64,000 nucleotides of DNA, taken from assembly GCF_022398325.1 (NCBI RefSeq), contig NZ_JAKEVD010000013.1, positions 50,886-114,885 of the forward strand, given 5' to 3'. Below, one piece after another: positions 9,778-20,277 of the stretch (position 1 is the stretch's first letter; each line of letters begins with the position of its first letter). This DNA comes from Shewanella sp. Isolate13 (GTDB taxonomy: Bacteria; Pseudomonadota; Gammaproteobacteria; Enterobacterales; Shewanellaceae). Both the position numbers and the translations under genes were made by a program. Under the pieces are notes generated by a model, which made no database searches, had not been told where the DNA came from, and saw nothing but the letters and a program-made list of their open reading frames with translations.

Positions 9778-11285
9778 TACATTATCACCACGTCGAATTT
9801 GTTCTGTGCATACATAGGTTCATTCTGTAGCCGTACTCGCTTACCTATATAGACTTCAAGTTCGCCCAATAGGTGACTCTCGTCCCCTTTAAGGCTTTGA
9901 TAGACAGCTGGCGAGCAGTACAGCAAAAACTCATCGGCATCGTAACCACGATTGAGACGAATAATCTCGCGGAAGATCTCGTAGGAAACCGTTTCTACGG
10001 TTTTTAGATTGCCTGTGCCTAAGCAAACAGGACACTCGCCGCAAAGCACATGCTCAAGACTCTCACGAGTGCGTTTACGGGTCATCTCCACTAAGCCTAA
10101 GCCTGAGAAACCGCTAATATTGGTCTTGACTCTATCTTTCGAAAGCGCACTTTCTAGACTGGCTAGCACTCGCTTCTTATGCTCGGCGTTTAGCATATCG
10201 ATAAAATCGATAATGATGATCCCACCTAAATTACGCAGGCGTAACTGACGAGCAATCGCGTGAGTCGCTTCGAGGTTGATATTGAAAATCGTTTCTTCTA
10301 GATTACGATGCCCTACAAAGGCGCCGGTATTGATATCGACCGTGGTCATCGCCTCGGTCTGATCGATGATCAGATAGCCACCGGATTTTAGCTCAACCTT
10401 ACGCCCAAGCGCGCGCTGCACCTCATTCTCGACATCATAGAGATCGAAAATCGGCACGGGACCGGTGTAATGCTCGAGCTTATCGGCAATCTCCGGCATA
10501 AACTCTTGGGCAAACTGCTGCAGCTCTTCGTAAGTCTGGTTAGAGTCAACCTGAATCTGATCCAGCTCGGTACCCACAAAGTCGCGTACGATACGCACAG
10601 GTAAGGCAAGATCTTGATACAGTAGAGAGACACCGCGACGCTTACGACGTTCGCTGACTTTGGCCCAGACTCGTCTTAAAAATCCGGCGTCCTGCACTAA
10701 CTCATCTTCACCAGCACTCTCTGCAGCGGTGCGAATAATAAACCCACCGTCATCGTCGACAAAGGGTTGAGTGATCTTCTTGAGCCGTGCGCGAACCTCC
10801 TCAGACTCGATACGCTGCGAAACACCAACATGGCTAGAGCCAGGCATGAATACTAAATAACGCGAAGGAAGGGTAATATCTGTAGTTAAGCGTGCGCCCT
10901 TGGTACCCAATGGATCTTTAACCACCTGCACCATGATGTCTTGCCCCTGCCTCACTAGCTCGGCAATATCGCGCACCACAAAGTTGCCTTTCTCAACATC
11001 GGCGACACACTCGGTATGGGGCACGATATCCGAGGCGTGTAAAAATGCGGCCTTATCTAAACCAATATCGACAAAGGCGGCCTGCATACCGGGCAGTACA
11101 CGGCTCACTTTGCCCTTATAAATGTTGCCCACCAAACCACGCTTCATGCGTCGTTCGATATGAACCTCTTGCAGAACACCGTGCTCCACTAATGCTACTC
11201 GAGCTTCTGTAGGTGTTACATTGATTAAGAGTTCAGAGCCTATCTTTCTCTGTCCTCGGTTTTGCGCGATTCGACTTCTACTCAC
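9777..11285 (-). CDS. rng: Ribonuclease G
   Basis: A 502-residue endoribonuclease of the RNase E/G family, which trims the 5' end of 16S rRNA and degrades some mRNAs. Visible are an S1 domain (about residues 50-140), the catalytic metal ligands in TTVDINTGAF (about 315) and IIIIDFIDML (about 358), and the Zn-link motif CGECPVCLG (about 420). The last four residues are FDVVIM. E. coli RNase G is 489 residues and starts MTAELLVNVTP; here the matching SELLINVTP begins at residue 17 after MSRSRIAQNRGQRKIG. GTG at 11285 is the only usable start codon found, so the short basic extension is probable but not certain. An imperfect hairpin lies upstream in the gap to maf. Confidence 0.94.
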   Translation of the reverse strand: MSRSRIAQNRGQRKIGSELLINVTPTEARVALVEHGVLQEVHIERRMKRGLVGNIYKGKVSRVLPGMQAAFVDIGLDKAAFLHASDIVPHTECVADVEKGNFVVRDIAELVRQGQDIMVQVVKDPLGTKGARLTTDITLPSRYLVFMPGSSHVGVSQRIESEEVRARLKKITQPFVDDDGGFIIRTAAESAGEDELVQDAGFLRRVWAKVSERRKRRGVSLLYQDLALPVRIVRDFVGTELDQIQVDSNQTYEELQQFAQEFMPEIADKLEHYTGPVPIFDLYDVENEVQRALGRKVELKSGGYLIIDQTEAMTTVDINTGAFVGHRNLEETIFNINLEATHAIARQLRLRNLGGIIIIDFIDMLNAEHKKRVLASLESALSKDRVKTNISGFSGLGLVEMTRKRTRESLEHVLCGECPVCLGTGNLKTVETVSYEIFREIIRLNRGYDADEFLLYCSPAVYQSLKGDESHLLGELEVYIGKRVRLQNEPMYAQNKFDVVIM

Positions 11286-11343
11286 AACTCACCCCACTCA
11301 GGGAAATAGCTTAATTTAAAAAGGATTTGGCGTAGCTTGTGAT

Positions 11344-11377
11344 CTGGCAATATTGGGCAAAGAGCCAATACTGCCAG
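11344..11377. repeat. Imperfect inverted repeat in the rng upstream region
   Basis: Two 13-base arms, CTGGCAATATTGG and CCAATACTGCCAG, pair with one internal mismatch around an 8-base loop. They lie between maf (stop at 11445) and the rng start (11285). There is no T-run after it on the - strand, so it looks more like leader structure than an intrinsic terminator. No function is shown. Confidence 0.5.
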
Positions 11378-11444
11378 TTAGAGTCTGCGATGAACGATAG
11401 TCTATAGCTTGGCAATTAAAGCCTGTTTTTACTGATTTTTATGG

Positions 11445-12041
11445 CTATAAAACTTGCATCTCACACAACAACGCACGGGTTTCTACCAAAGGTAACCCAA
11501 CTACCGCGGAATAACTGCCCTCGATAGCTTCAACAAAATTTCCACCCAGCCCTTGGATCCCGTAGGCTCCGGCTTTATCCATCGGCTCACCCGTCGCGAT
11601 ATAACTAAGTATATCGGCTTGAGTTAACTCGCAAAATTGTACCTTAGTGGTCACTAGACGGCTGACGGTTTTAATGCCATCGGTTAGCGCAACAGCGGTC
11701 ATCACTCGATGCGACTGACCCGAGAGACTCGCCAAGATCGCCGCCGCATCGGCTTCATCTTTAGGCTTACCTAAAATCGTCTCACCCTGTACCACTATGG
11801 TGTCTGACCCCAACACCACTGCTTGTTTGTCTGTACCAAACAAGGCAAGACCTGCCAGGGCTTTCTCTTGCGCTAAACGCAGCACAAATGTGTCAGCAGA
11901 CTCACCGTGCTTATGGCTCTCATCGATATCGGCCGCTAATATTTCAAACTCGAATGGCACATCTGCTTTAGTATTTAAAAAAGCTAACTGGCTTAACAAC
12001 TCTTTACGACGAGGCGAGCCCGAAGCAAGTACTAACTTCAT
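11445..12041 (-). CDS. maf: Maf-family nucleotide pyrophosphatase (dTTP/UTP type, YhdE-like)
   Basis: A 198-residue Maf/HAM1-like house-cleaning enzyme that hydrolyses non-canonical or excess nucleoside triphosphates to monophosphates. The N-terminal phosphate-binding signature [15 protein letters not shown] is intact, as are [20 protein letters not shown] (residues about 79-98) and the C-terminal [28 protein letters not shown]. The position between mreD and rng is the same as for E. coli yhdE (mreBCD-yhdE-rng), which supports the dTTP/UTP subfamily over the YceF-type paralogue. The start at 12041 has an AAGG upstream. Confidence 0.93.
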   Translation of the reverse strand: MKLVLASGSPRRKELLSQLAFLNTKADVPFEFEILAADIDESHKHGESADTFVLRLAQEKALAGLALFGTDKQAVVLGSDTIVVQGETILGKPKDEADAAAILASLSGQSHRVMTAVALTDGIKTVSRLVTTKVQFCELTQADILSYIATGEPMDKAGAYGIQGLGGNFVEAIEGSYSAVVGLPLVETRALLCEMQVL

Positions 12042-12087
12042 ACACAGTACCTTTCTATGATTCTAACTAGGCTAACGCGGTCGAAAA

Positions 12088-12105
12088 TGACACTCACTAG
12101 TGTCA
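12088..12105 (-). terminator. Possible weak terminator after mreBCD
   Basis: TGACACT and AGTGTCA form a 7-bp stem with a 4-base loop; on the - strand the stem is followed by TTTTC. It lies between mreD (stop at 12132) and maf, where partial termination would make sense. The T-run is short, so it may be only partly effective. Confidence 0.4.
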
Positions 12106-12131
12106 GCCAAGGAAAGCAAATAAATAGTGGA

Positions 12132-12620
12132 CTATCGAACCTTATACAGACGTCTTACTCGGCGTAAGACCCAAAAGATCCATGGCCACATCACTAGACT
12201 CGAAAATGCTGGATAGAACAAACTAACATCGAACACAGCACTACCAGTTACAAACTGCACCCAAAATACCACTAGGTTATAGAGCGCGACCAACATAGCC
12301 ACCAATAGCGCCTGCTGCCACATTGGGAAGTTACGTAACCGCTGAAAATGCAGTACCACCACATACACAACCACCGACATCGCGAATGCGCGAATGCCTA
12401 AGGTTGCCCCAAGCAGAATATCGAGCATCACCCCGAGTACCCAAGCGGTCAAAATATTGTAGCGATGAGGCAATGCCATCGCCCAATAGATAATGACGAG
12501 CAGCAACCAACTTGGACGCCAAGCCTCTACCATATCTGGCAGCGGCATAATTTGGAACAACATTGCCACCAATAGGCTTAGCCAAACGACCCATCGGCCA
12601 TTTGCCACATGTAAACTCAT
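12132..12620 (-). CDS. mreD: Rod shape-determining protein MreD
   Basis: A 162-residue integral membrane protein with five or six hydrophobic segments and short charged loops, matching E. coli MreD in size (162). MreD works with MreC and MreB to organise lateral peptidoglycan synthesis. Typical family features are the early PxW/LP segment (MPLPDMVEAWRPSWLLLVIIYWAMALPHR) and the GVMLDILLGATLGIRA stretch. The start ATG at 12620 overlaps the mreC stop as ATGA, so translation is coupled to mreC. Confidence 0.95.
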   Translation of the reverse strand: MSLHVANGRWVVWLSLLVAMLFQIMPLPDMVEAWRPSWLLLVIIYWAMALPHRYNILTAWVLGVMLDILLGATLGIRAFAMSVVVYVVVLHFQRLRNFPMWQQALLVAMLVALYNLVVFWVQFVTGSAVFDVSLFYPAFSSLVMWPWIFWVLRRVRRLYKVR

Positions 12621-13504
12621 TGTGCGACCTCCTGACTCGCCTTCAGGGCTTCTTCAACCCCCTTTGGAGGGGTAAGATCTTTGCCGTCAGACTCAATATC
12701 AGGCCATAGTAATAACAGGTAACGAATTCTATCTAGTGCGGCTAACGGCTGAGCGACCACTGTGGCGTAGCTCTGTCCGTCATCTTTTTCGACACTCATA
12801 ACACGGGCCACGGGATAGCCTTCAGGAAAGCGCTTACCTAGACCCGAAGAAACCAATAGATCGCCAACACGCACATCGGTACTCTTGGCGACATGTCTCA
12901 TCTCTAGCTCATCAAGCACACCTGTTCCGACTGCCATTAGGCGCACATCGTTACGGGTGATCCTAACAGGAATGCCATGGGAAGCATCCGATAACAATAA
13001 TACTCGGCTGGTTAGCTCGCTGACCTGCACCACCTGACCGACGACACCTTGGGCGTCGACCACAGGTTGGCCAACAAATACACCGCTACGTGCACCGTGG
13101 TTTAGTACCACATATTGATGAAAAGGATCGCTCGCCACTTCCATCACCTCAGCAACCACCTTCTTAGCGTCCATATGCACTGGAGAACCGAGTAGGCTAC
13201 GTAAGCGATCGTTCTCTTGGCGCAGATGTTCAAAACGCTGTAAACGTTCGCTCATCAGAAGTTGATGACGCAATAACTCTTTATTTTGCTTAGCCAACAT
13301 GTTGCGCGTCGCTAAGCTTTCGGCGGAGAGATCGAGCAGAGCGCCGGGAATGTTTGCCACATATTGCAATGGGCTTAACAGTGAGGAGAGAGAGTTACGC
13401 ACAGGCTCTAGCCTGTCGTTAGCGACAAGCAGAATCACTGACATAATCACTGCCAGCATGAGTCTAAATTGATTGGAAATACCGCGAACAAAAATAGGCT
13501 TCAT
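12617..13504 (-). CDS. mreC: Rod shape-determining protein MreC
   Basis: A 295-residue bitopic envelope protein that scaffolds the elongasome. The order is a cytoplasmic N-terminus, one membrane helix (LMLAVIMSVILLVANDRL, residues about 14-32), a coiled coil (about 60-105, with QNKELLRHQLLMSERLQRFEHLRQENDRLR spread over it) and two periplasmic beta domains (GQPVVDAQGVVGQVV, SSGLGKRFPEGYPVARV). It lies 41 bp after mreB with a hairpin in the gap, and no good Shine-Dalgarno is visible upstream of its ATG. It overlaps mreD by 4 bp. Confidence 0.95.
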   Translation of the reverse strand: MKPIFVRGISNQFRLMLAVIMSVILLVANDRLEPVRNSLSSLLSPLQYVANIPGALLDLSAESLATRNMLAKQNKELLRHQLLMSERLQRFEHLRQENDRLRSLLGSPVHMDAKKVVAEVMEVASDPFHQYVVLNHGARSGVFVGQPVVDAQGVVGQVVQVSELTSRVLLLSDASHGIPVRITRNDVRLMAVGTGVLDELEMRHVAKSTDVRVGDLLVSSGLGKRFPEGYPVARVMSVEKDDGQSYATVVAQPLAALDRIRYLLLLWPDIESDGKDLTPPKGVEEALKASQEVAQ

Positions 13505-13509
13505 AACAA

Positions 13510-13535
13510 ACTAGGGCGGTTAAACACCGCCCTTT
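13510..13535. repeat. Hairpin in the mreB-mreC gap
   Basis: On the + strand AGGGCGG and CCGCCCT flank a 7-base AT-rich loop, followed by TTTTT, which would be an intrinsic terminator for + strand transcription. In the mre direction (-) the same stem sits directly before the mreC start with only AGTTTGTT after it. There it could affect message stability or mreC initiation but is not a classic terminator. Confidence 0.5.
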
Positions 13536-13545
13536 TTAACCGTGG

Positions 13546-14634
<1,089 letters not shown>

Positions 14635-14767
14635 TCAGGTAACTTTATCACGCTTCTTAAAATCCACAAGACCGAAGAGGTTAACAATTGCTAATGAAAC
14701 CCTGTTTTTTGCGATATACAGCCCAAAGAGCGAGTCAATAACTTGTCTCCCCCCTTGTTACTGACAA

Positions 14768-17700
14768 TTAGTTAACTTCTCGCCAATAAATAATCCGATC
14801 ATGACCGCGGTAAGTACCAAAATAGGCTGTCGCTCGCGGGTCTTGTAATGCACTACTTGCGCCATAACTCCAATACCATTGCAGCCACTTATCGAGATGC
14901 TGCTGCAGGCCCACTTCACCATCGGCGTGGGGGGCAGGGAAATAGATAAAGCTGTTACCTAGACCGATAGTTCCAGCCTTGCCCGTTCCTCCTGGGCGAG
15001 TAAAGCCTTGAACGCCTTCCAGCCCTGCATCAGGAGACAGGTGCAAGCCAATATCGGCAGACTCTGTCGCACTGGTAGTATCGAACACCGAGCAGTTATC
15101 TTCTGTATTGGTGAGCCACTCGCCGCTAGCGCCAACATACTGGGTTCCGACCTCTAGACGCAGCTCTTCCGACGATGGACCATAAGCATTTTGCATCACA
15201 AAGCGGCCGTAACGCAGCGCAAAAACATCGTCTTTAGCGATATCGTCAAAGGTAAAGCCAACACAGGCTGCATTGGCGCTGTCTTGGTAACAAATACCAT
15301 CCTTATCTGTCACATCAGCCTTCGATAGTTCTAGGTCAAACTGACCATTAAAGGGAACCGCCAGCGATGCAGTGCGGCCATAATGCAGCTGTGCACCGCT
15401 TAGGTAAGCCCGCTGCACACTATTGCTCTCATTAAGCGGATAGTATTCCACAGTGCCAGAAATCGGCGACTCATCCGCAATCAGCAAGGCTGCGCCATCC
15501 GTTGAGGTTGCGCCTGAAGTATCGCTGTAGCTACGATCTAGCCACTGTTTGCCATGATAACGCCACCAGTCACCGACTTGATAGTTGTTGGTGATCGCCC
15601 CGCTCTTGTTCTTACCTATGATAGACAGGGTTGGTTCATCACCGATAGAGAAACCAAATGGCTGATCCATATAGGTAAAGCTGCCACACTGCGCCGCAAG
15701 GTGAGGAGTGTTGGCCGTCACGGTTAAGTAGTAAGGCGAGAAGCGGCCAAAGATCTCGCTGCTTGAATTGGCTTCGGGGATCGAGGCACCGAGATAATTC
15801 GGCTCACCATCGAGTGCAATACTTATCGCTCCCACCTCAGAGTATGTCTGGTTAGCCAGTCTTAGGGGAGCACTGTTAGCCTTAGTAAAGCTCAAGCTTG
15901 TTTGGCCTAGCCCTCCAAGACCGCCATCTTTAATGTCTCCATTGCTGACTAAAGGTGCCTGTAACACAGGCTTAATTTTTAAATCTGTAAACCTAAAGTT
16001 TTTAAGCGCAGGGCGATCTTTATAGGACGTGCCATCATCGGTGCCGCAAACCGCCTTTACATCCATCTTAAAATCATCGCCGGCCTTGGCGAACAGATCA
16101 CAACTCGCCCCCGTGCAGCCATTACTGCCTGAGTTATTGAAGAAATGGAAACCATCGGGCTTAGCCACAAATTGATCGCTATGTTCGAGTATCAAGGTTT
16201 CACTGGTGCTGCCATCTGGCGACTCGATCACCTCTGTCAGTGTTGCTGCAAGCTCCACCTTACCGGCCTCAGGGTAATTCACATTCAGCAGGGCTTTACC
16301 ATTGGCATCGAAGTGAACTTGAAGCTCTTCACTCGAACCGCCTGCAATCACTTTACTGGCATGAGGTGCATTGAGACTGTTGATGGTTAACGCGGCGGCC
16401 TCGTTAATGCCGGTAGCATCTGGTGTAATATAGTTAAACGCCATCGAAAGCGGTTTAGTTTGATTAGCAAATAGCGGTACACATTGCTGGGTGGTTTCAT
16501 CTTTCTTGACCGCAAATAACTCGAAGTTATTGGAGTTCTTACAGGCGGTAGAATCATCAATATCGAAGTAGATGCCGCTGTCTTCAAAGTTGAGCTGACA
16601 TTGAGCATTGGTAACCAGGTTACCATCGATATAGCAGCTGTAGTCGGCACTCGGTACGGTCGCTCCCAAGCCTAAGGTCACTAATCCACCTTGTGGATGC
16701 CAAACCTCAGTACTAGTACTCCCCGTAAAAGTCTCGCTGCTATAGTTGGCGCCGTTCTTAGTCAGGGTGACAAAGGCGGGATCGGTTAACAGCGAGCGAC
16801 AGTTATTGTCGGCGCAGGCCTGAATCGCCACCGATTTAGAGGCGCAGCTAAGCGCACCGGAATCGAAGCTAATTCGATAATGATTTACCGCTGGCGGCTC
16901 GGCTGCATACTCAAATGCAAAATAACCGATACTCTCAGCCATATGCTTTCTCTCACTATCACCGTGCTGATCTTCATCTATCGCAAAGCTAACCTGATTG
17001 TTAAAACTCTCTTTGGTGCAGCGTCTTACCCAACCGCCATCGCCACCACGACGTTGGTTTTTATTGGCAATAGTTAAAGGCTGTGCGGTATAAGTTTGCT
17101 GGTAACTATTATTAAAAGCACATTGCTGACTCAAGCTTCTACCTGAACTACCATTGCCATGATTTAACGCGTTGGCAAACTCATACTTCAGGTTTTCACC
17201 ATTGACCGTCATCACACCTTGGCCGACACCCGCCACATAAGCTAAAAGCTCTGTTCGGTATATGCTTGAGCTCATCTCCGAGCCTTCTATGGCAATATCA
17301 AATTGTGAACCATCGGCATCGATATTATTGATCACAGTAGTAATGAAGTGACCATTGTTATGAGTCAATGTCTGGCCAATCATGGCAGGCTGCAGACCAA
17401 ATTTATGCTCAAACTCAATATTCTCGTAGCCTCGCCCCCAACTAGGTAAGTTTTTACCTTGATATAGCCGAGTTGAAACAGAGCCTGCTTGTAATGCCTT
17501 ACCTCGCTCTAAGAAGCGATAGCCAGGCTCCATAACGAAGTAGTCCACCTTCTCCATCTTCTTATTTAGAACTTGCGATATGCCAGAGTTAACCTGCTTA
17601 ATTGAAGCATTACTCGCACTCAAGCTATCGACTCGCACAGTTGATGAGCGATCGCCATTGGCGTTGCTACCATCAATCGTTGGCATCACCATCACCACAG

Positions 17701-18904
17701 GTGGAGCTGAGTAGCTGTTATTAAAGTTGATAACCGCATTACCGCTGGCATCGAGTTCGGCGCGGCCAAATTCAAACTGTGGCGCTGGACAGGTCAACAA
17801 CTGGCTCGCTGGAACGATCTCAAAACGCGTGGAAGAAGGCGTTTTCCAATACAGACGGAAAGCTTCAGCACCGAAGGTCTCATGAAATCTTAACTCTATG
17901 GTATGCGCCCCTTGCTCAAGGGATACCTTACCTTGGTACCTTGTACAATCACAGGTCGAGTGAACGCCGTAAAACCCTTTTATCACTTCACCATCGATCA
18001 ATAGCTCAATGGCATCATCACCATCGATAGCAAAGGTATACTCGCCCGTTTCAGGTGCCTCTATGTATCCTTCAAACACACCTAAATACAGATCTTGATC
18101 GGCTGCGGCATTTGAATGTGGGTTAATACCATTACCTTTCTGATTTAAATCTGTTTCGATGGACTCGCCGATTTGGTTCTCTGTCGTTCGGACCAAATTA
18201 ACTAACGTTTTAAACTCATTCGGGTTCGCTGGACTGTAGTTATCGGAATACCAAGAACGAGCATCATAGGTTCGATAAGTTAAGCCCTGAATGTTATTTT
18301 GGTCTGCAGGACATTGAGTGGGAATGGCTGGGTTGACAGGCTCGTTATTACACATGCCCCCAAAGTCCGCATCTTCAATTGCATCCTCGTCAAAGTCTAC
18401 GTCGCCATTACCGCCAATGGTTAAGTTACCACCAGAGGCTAGCGCACCGTCAATGCTGGCATTACCCGTAAAATTAACATCTCCGGCTACATAAACAATA
18501 CCATTTATACTGTTTTGTCCCGCGATGCTGAGGCTACCATAGACATAGATAATAAGATCTTCCGTTTCACCAGAAACGTTCAGGTGTGCCCCGTTTAGCT
18601 TAAGGCTATCAAAGTACAACCGAGTGGTTGTACCGTTGGTATGAACAAAACTTCCTTGCTTAAGTTCACTATCACCGAAATAAAAATCTCCAGGTTGAAA
18701 AAAATCCGACGGATAACAACCACGCTTATTACAAGTAAGGTCACCTAAGTTGGGTAAGCCCGATGGTGGTATAAGTCCTGGATTGTGGTTTCCCGTAGGT
18801 GGATCGGTAAAAATTTCATCACACTGTGGAACCGCAAAAGCAGATGTCGAAGCGAATGCAACGACAGCGAATAAACAGCCCCATAATAGCCTAAGTTTAA
18901 TCAC
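14768..18904 (-). CDS. mshQ: MSHA biogenesis protein MshQ (PA14-containing exported protein)
   Basis: A 1378-residue exported protein ending the MSHA locus. It has a signal peptide (LLWGCLFAVVAFASTSAFA), a repetitive beta-rich segment (about residues 95-165: LSIAGQNSINGIVYVAGDVN), and a PA14-like domain (about 205-372: GYIEAPETGEYTFAIDGDDA). A beta-domain follows (about 375-560) with FNNSYSAPPVVMVMPT, which resembles H-type lectin-like sequences. The long C-terminal half (about 690-1378) resembles the DUF6701 region of MshQ proteins. Many Cys residues suggest disulphides. It starts at GTG 18904 and overlaps mshP by 8 bp. PA14 and lectin-like folds suggest glycan binding, so a tip- or surface-adhesin role is a reasonable inference; the protein itself is poorly characterised. 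Confidence 0.88.
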   Translation of the reverse strand: MIKLRLLWGCLFAVVAFASTSAFAVPQCDEIFTDPPTGNHNPGLIPPSGLPNLGDLTCNKRGCYPSDFFQPGDFYFGDSELKQGSFVHTNGTTTRLYFDSLKLNGAHLNVSGETEDLIIYVYGSLSIAGQNSINGIVYVAGDVNFTGNASIDGALASGGNLTIGGNGDVDFDEDAIEDADFGGMCNNEPVNPAIPTQCPADQNNIQGLTYRTYDARSWYSDNYSPANPNEFKTLVNLVRTTENQIGESIETDLNQKGNGINPHSNAAADQDLYLGVFEGYIEAPETGEYTFAIDGDDAIELLIDGEVIKGFYGVHSTCDCTRYQGKVSLEQGAHTIELRFHETFGAEAFRLYWKTPSSTRFEIVPASQLLTCPAPQFEFGRAELDASGNAVINFNNSYSAPPVVMVMPTIDGSNANGDRSSTVRVDSLSASNASIKQVNSGISQVLNKKMEKVDYFVMEPGYRFLERGKALQAGSVSTRLYQGKNLPSWGRGYENIEFEHKFGLQPAMIGQTLTHNNGHFITTVINNIDADGSQFDIAIEGSEMSSSIYRTELLAYVAGVGQGVMTVNGENLKYEFANALNHGNGSSGRSLSQQCAFNNSYQQTYTAQPLTIANKNQRRGGDGGWVRRCTKESFNNQVSFAIDEDQHGDSERKHMAESIGYFAFEYAAEPPAVNHYRISFDSGALSCASKSVAIQACADNNCRSLLTDPAFVTLTKNGANYSSETFTGSTSTEVWHPQGGLVTLGLGATVPSADYSCYIDGNLVTNAQCQLNFEDSGIYFDIDDSTACKNSNNFELFAVKKDETTQQCVPLFANQTKPLSMAFNYITPDATGINEAAALTINSLNAPHASKVIAGGSSEELQVHFDANGKALLNVNYPEAGKVELAATLTEVIESPDGSTSETLILEHSDQFVAKPDGFHFFNNSGSNGCTGASCDLFAKAGDDFKMDVKAVCGTDDGTSYKDRPALKNFRFTDLKIKPVLQAPLVSNGDIKDGGLGGLGQTSLSFTKANSAPLRLANQTYSEVGAISIALDGEPNYLGASIPEANSSSEIFGRFSPYYLTVTANTPHLAAQCGSFTYMDQPFGFSIGDEPTLSIIGKNKSGAITNNYQVGDWWRYHGKQWLDRSYSDTSGATSTDGAALLIADESPISGTVEYYPLNESNSVQRAYLSGAQLHYGRTASLAVPFNGQFDLELSKADVTDKDGICYQDSANAACVGFTFDDIAKDDVFALRYGRFVMQNAYGPSSEELRLEVGTQYVGASGEWLTNTEDNCSVFDTTSATESADIGLHLSPDAGLEGVQGFTRPGGTGKAGTIGLGNSFIYFPAPHADGEVGLQQHLDKWLQWYWSYGASSALQDPRATAYFGTYRGHDRIIYWREVN

Positions 18905-19397
18905 GTGCTTCGACCTCCACCTGGCGGCTCACTCGAATACAGCTGGCATCGCTATCGCTACCCGAATCACACTGGCCTGTGCTACAGGTCGCGGTACTAG
19001 TAATTAGATATTGAGTCATATTATTTTGCGGCAAATTCGTAGTCACTGATGAGCAGGTCATGACCACGCTGCAGCCATTAAATCCAACCAGCCCAGTTGC
19101 AGTTCCTATATTCCATGTGGTTTGGGTAGGGCAACTCCCTGCACTACCATCGACAGGAAACAGCGCCGCTAAGGCGCGATCGGCACCACTATTCGCCGCT
19201 GCAAAGGCGCGAGTTCCCCACACCTCAAGACTTATCTCTTGATCCGCATCATCCAGCACATTTATCAGTGTCGCAGCCAAAAGAAACATCACAGTAATAA
19301 TGAATACACCGATCACCAAGGCACTACCCGTTTGCTTAGAGCGCTTAGCTAATTGGCAGCCTTGGCTACTGAATAAAAACTCTCTATTAAGGGACAT
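18897..19397 (-). CDS. mshP: MSHA minor pilin-like protein MshP
   Basis: A 166-residue pseudopilin-like protein. After a basic, hydrophilic leader (residues 1-24) comes KQTG followed by SALVIGVFIITVMFLLAATLI, a type IV pilin-like helix. The usual Glu at mature position 5 is missing (SALVI), as in PilX/GspK-type minor pilins that cap the fibre; that comparison is inference. The C-terminal half holds several Cys (TCSSVTTN, TCSTGQCDSGSDSDASC). It overlaps mshO (11 bp) and mshQ (8 bp), so mshO-P-Q are translationally linked. Confidence 0.85.
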   Translation of the reverse strand: MSLNREFLFSSQGCQLAKRSKQTGSALVIGVFIITVMFLLAATLINVLDDADQEISLEVWGTRAFAAANSGADRALAALFPVDGSAGSCPTQTTWNIGTATGLVGFNGCSVVMTCSSVTTNLPQNNMTQYLITSTATCSTGQCDSGSDSDASCIRVSRQVEVEARD

Positions 19398-20277
19398 TAA
19401 TCACCTGCACTTGATGATGATATTGAAACGTCTGCCCTTGCACATCAAACAATGGATTCAGATGCACCATGGCGTTGTTACGTAGCGTTCCAGGGGTATA
19501 GGCGATGGGGTTATTACGGCCGATGGTATTGACCACGTTCTCGGCCATTAACACTCCCGTGCCCATATCGGCTGGCGATGGCTGCAGATTCGGGTGATTA
19601 AAACCGTAGCCCGAATAACGTTTTAAAAGACTTAACTCCGAAGTCACCTGCTCGAAGCAGTAACTCACCGCCCCTTGAACACCGAAATAACGCTGTCTTG
19701 GTGAGGCCTCATCGAAGCGCACCGCGCGGCCAAAATCAATACGGCTATCGTTACTAGTATTGGCGGTAATGGAGTCAATGCTAAATAGCTTTCCCTGCGT
19801 TATTGAAGTACTCGTTGCTGTGTACACATCGGCAGGACTTAAAGGATAAATCAATAGAAACTGGTTCGCAGTCAAAGGCGCTGTTGCGCTCGATTGCATC
19901 AAAGTGCCAAATTGCGAGGCGGGGGCTGGCGCGATAGGCATATCGATATAAGACGCACTCGACGTTATAGGCATCATCTCAATGCACTGCCAAGCACCAT
20001 CACCACTATCACGCACTCGAATACTGTTAGGCACGGTATTACGAATATCACGAGTCATTCGCTCTATGGCGAAACGGCTCTGGCTCATGACTTGATCAAC
20101 CGAGGTTGCATCGATAAAAATTCGGGTGCCAAAAATCAAAAAGCTACTCACGCCAAGCACTAAGACACCTAGGATGATGATCACTGTGACCATCTCAACT
20201 AAGGTAAAACCTTGGCTCTTTCGCTGTTTCAATCTGCCCAATTGCAATCGCGAAGCTTGACGTATTAACGTATTCAT
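19387..20277 (-). CDS. mshO: MSHA minor pilin MshO
   Basis: A 296-residue prepilin with a long leader. The PilD-type cleavage site is KSQG followed by FTLVEMVTVIIILGVLVLGV (residues about 20-45), with Glu at mature position 5. The body is larger than in the major pilins, as for PilW/GspJ-type minor pilins. The mshD stop and the mshO start overlap as TAATG, and the 3' end overlaps mshP, giving a tightly packed mshDOP segment. Confidence 0.9.
   Translation of the reverse strand: MNTLIRQASRLQLGRLKQRKSQGFTLVEMVTVIIILGVLVLGVSSFLIFGTRIFIDATSVDQVMSQSRFAIERMTRDIRNTVPNSIRVRDSGDGAWQCIEMMPITSSASYIDMPIAPAPASQFGTLMQSSATAPLTANQFLLIYPLSPADVYTATSTSITQGKLFSIDSITANTSNDSRIDFGRAVRFDEASPRQRYFGVQGAVSYCFEQVTSELSLLKRYSGYGFNHPNLQPSPADMGTGVLMAENVVNTIGRNNPIAYTPGTLRNNAMVHLNPLFDVQGQTFQYHHQVQVINVP

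Noticed and set aside
14700..14760. TTGACT followed by TATATC as mreB promoter
   Set aside because: The spacing is only 14 bp. TTATTG with a 17-bp spacer to the same -10 is possible but weak, so no promoter feature was called.
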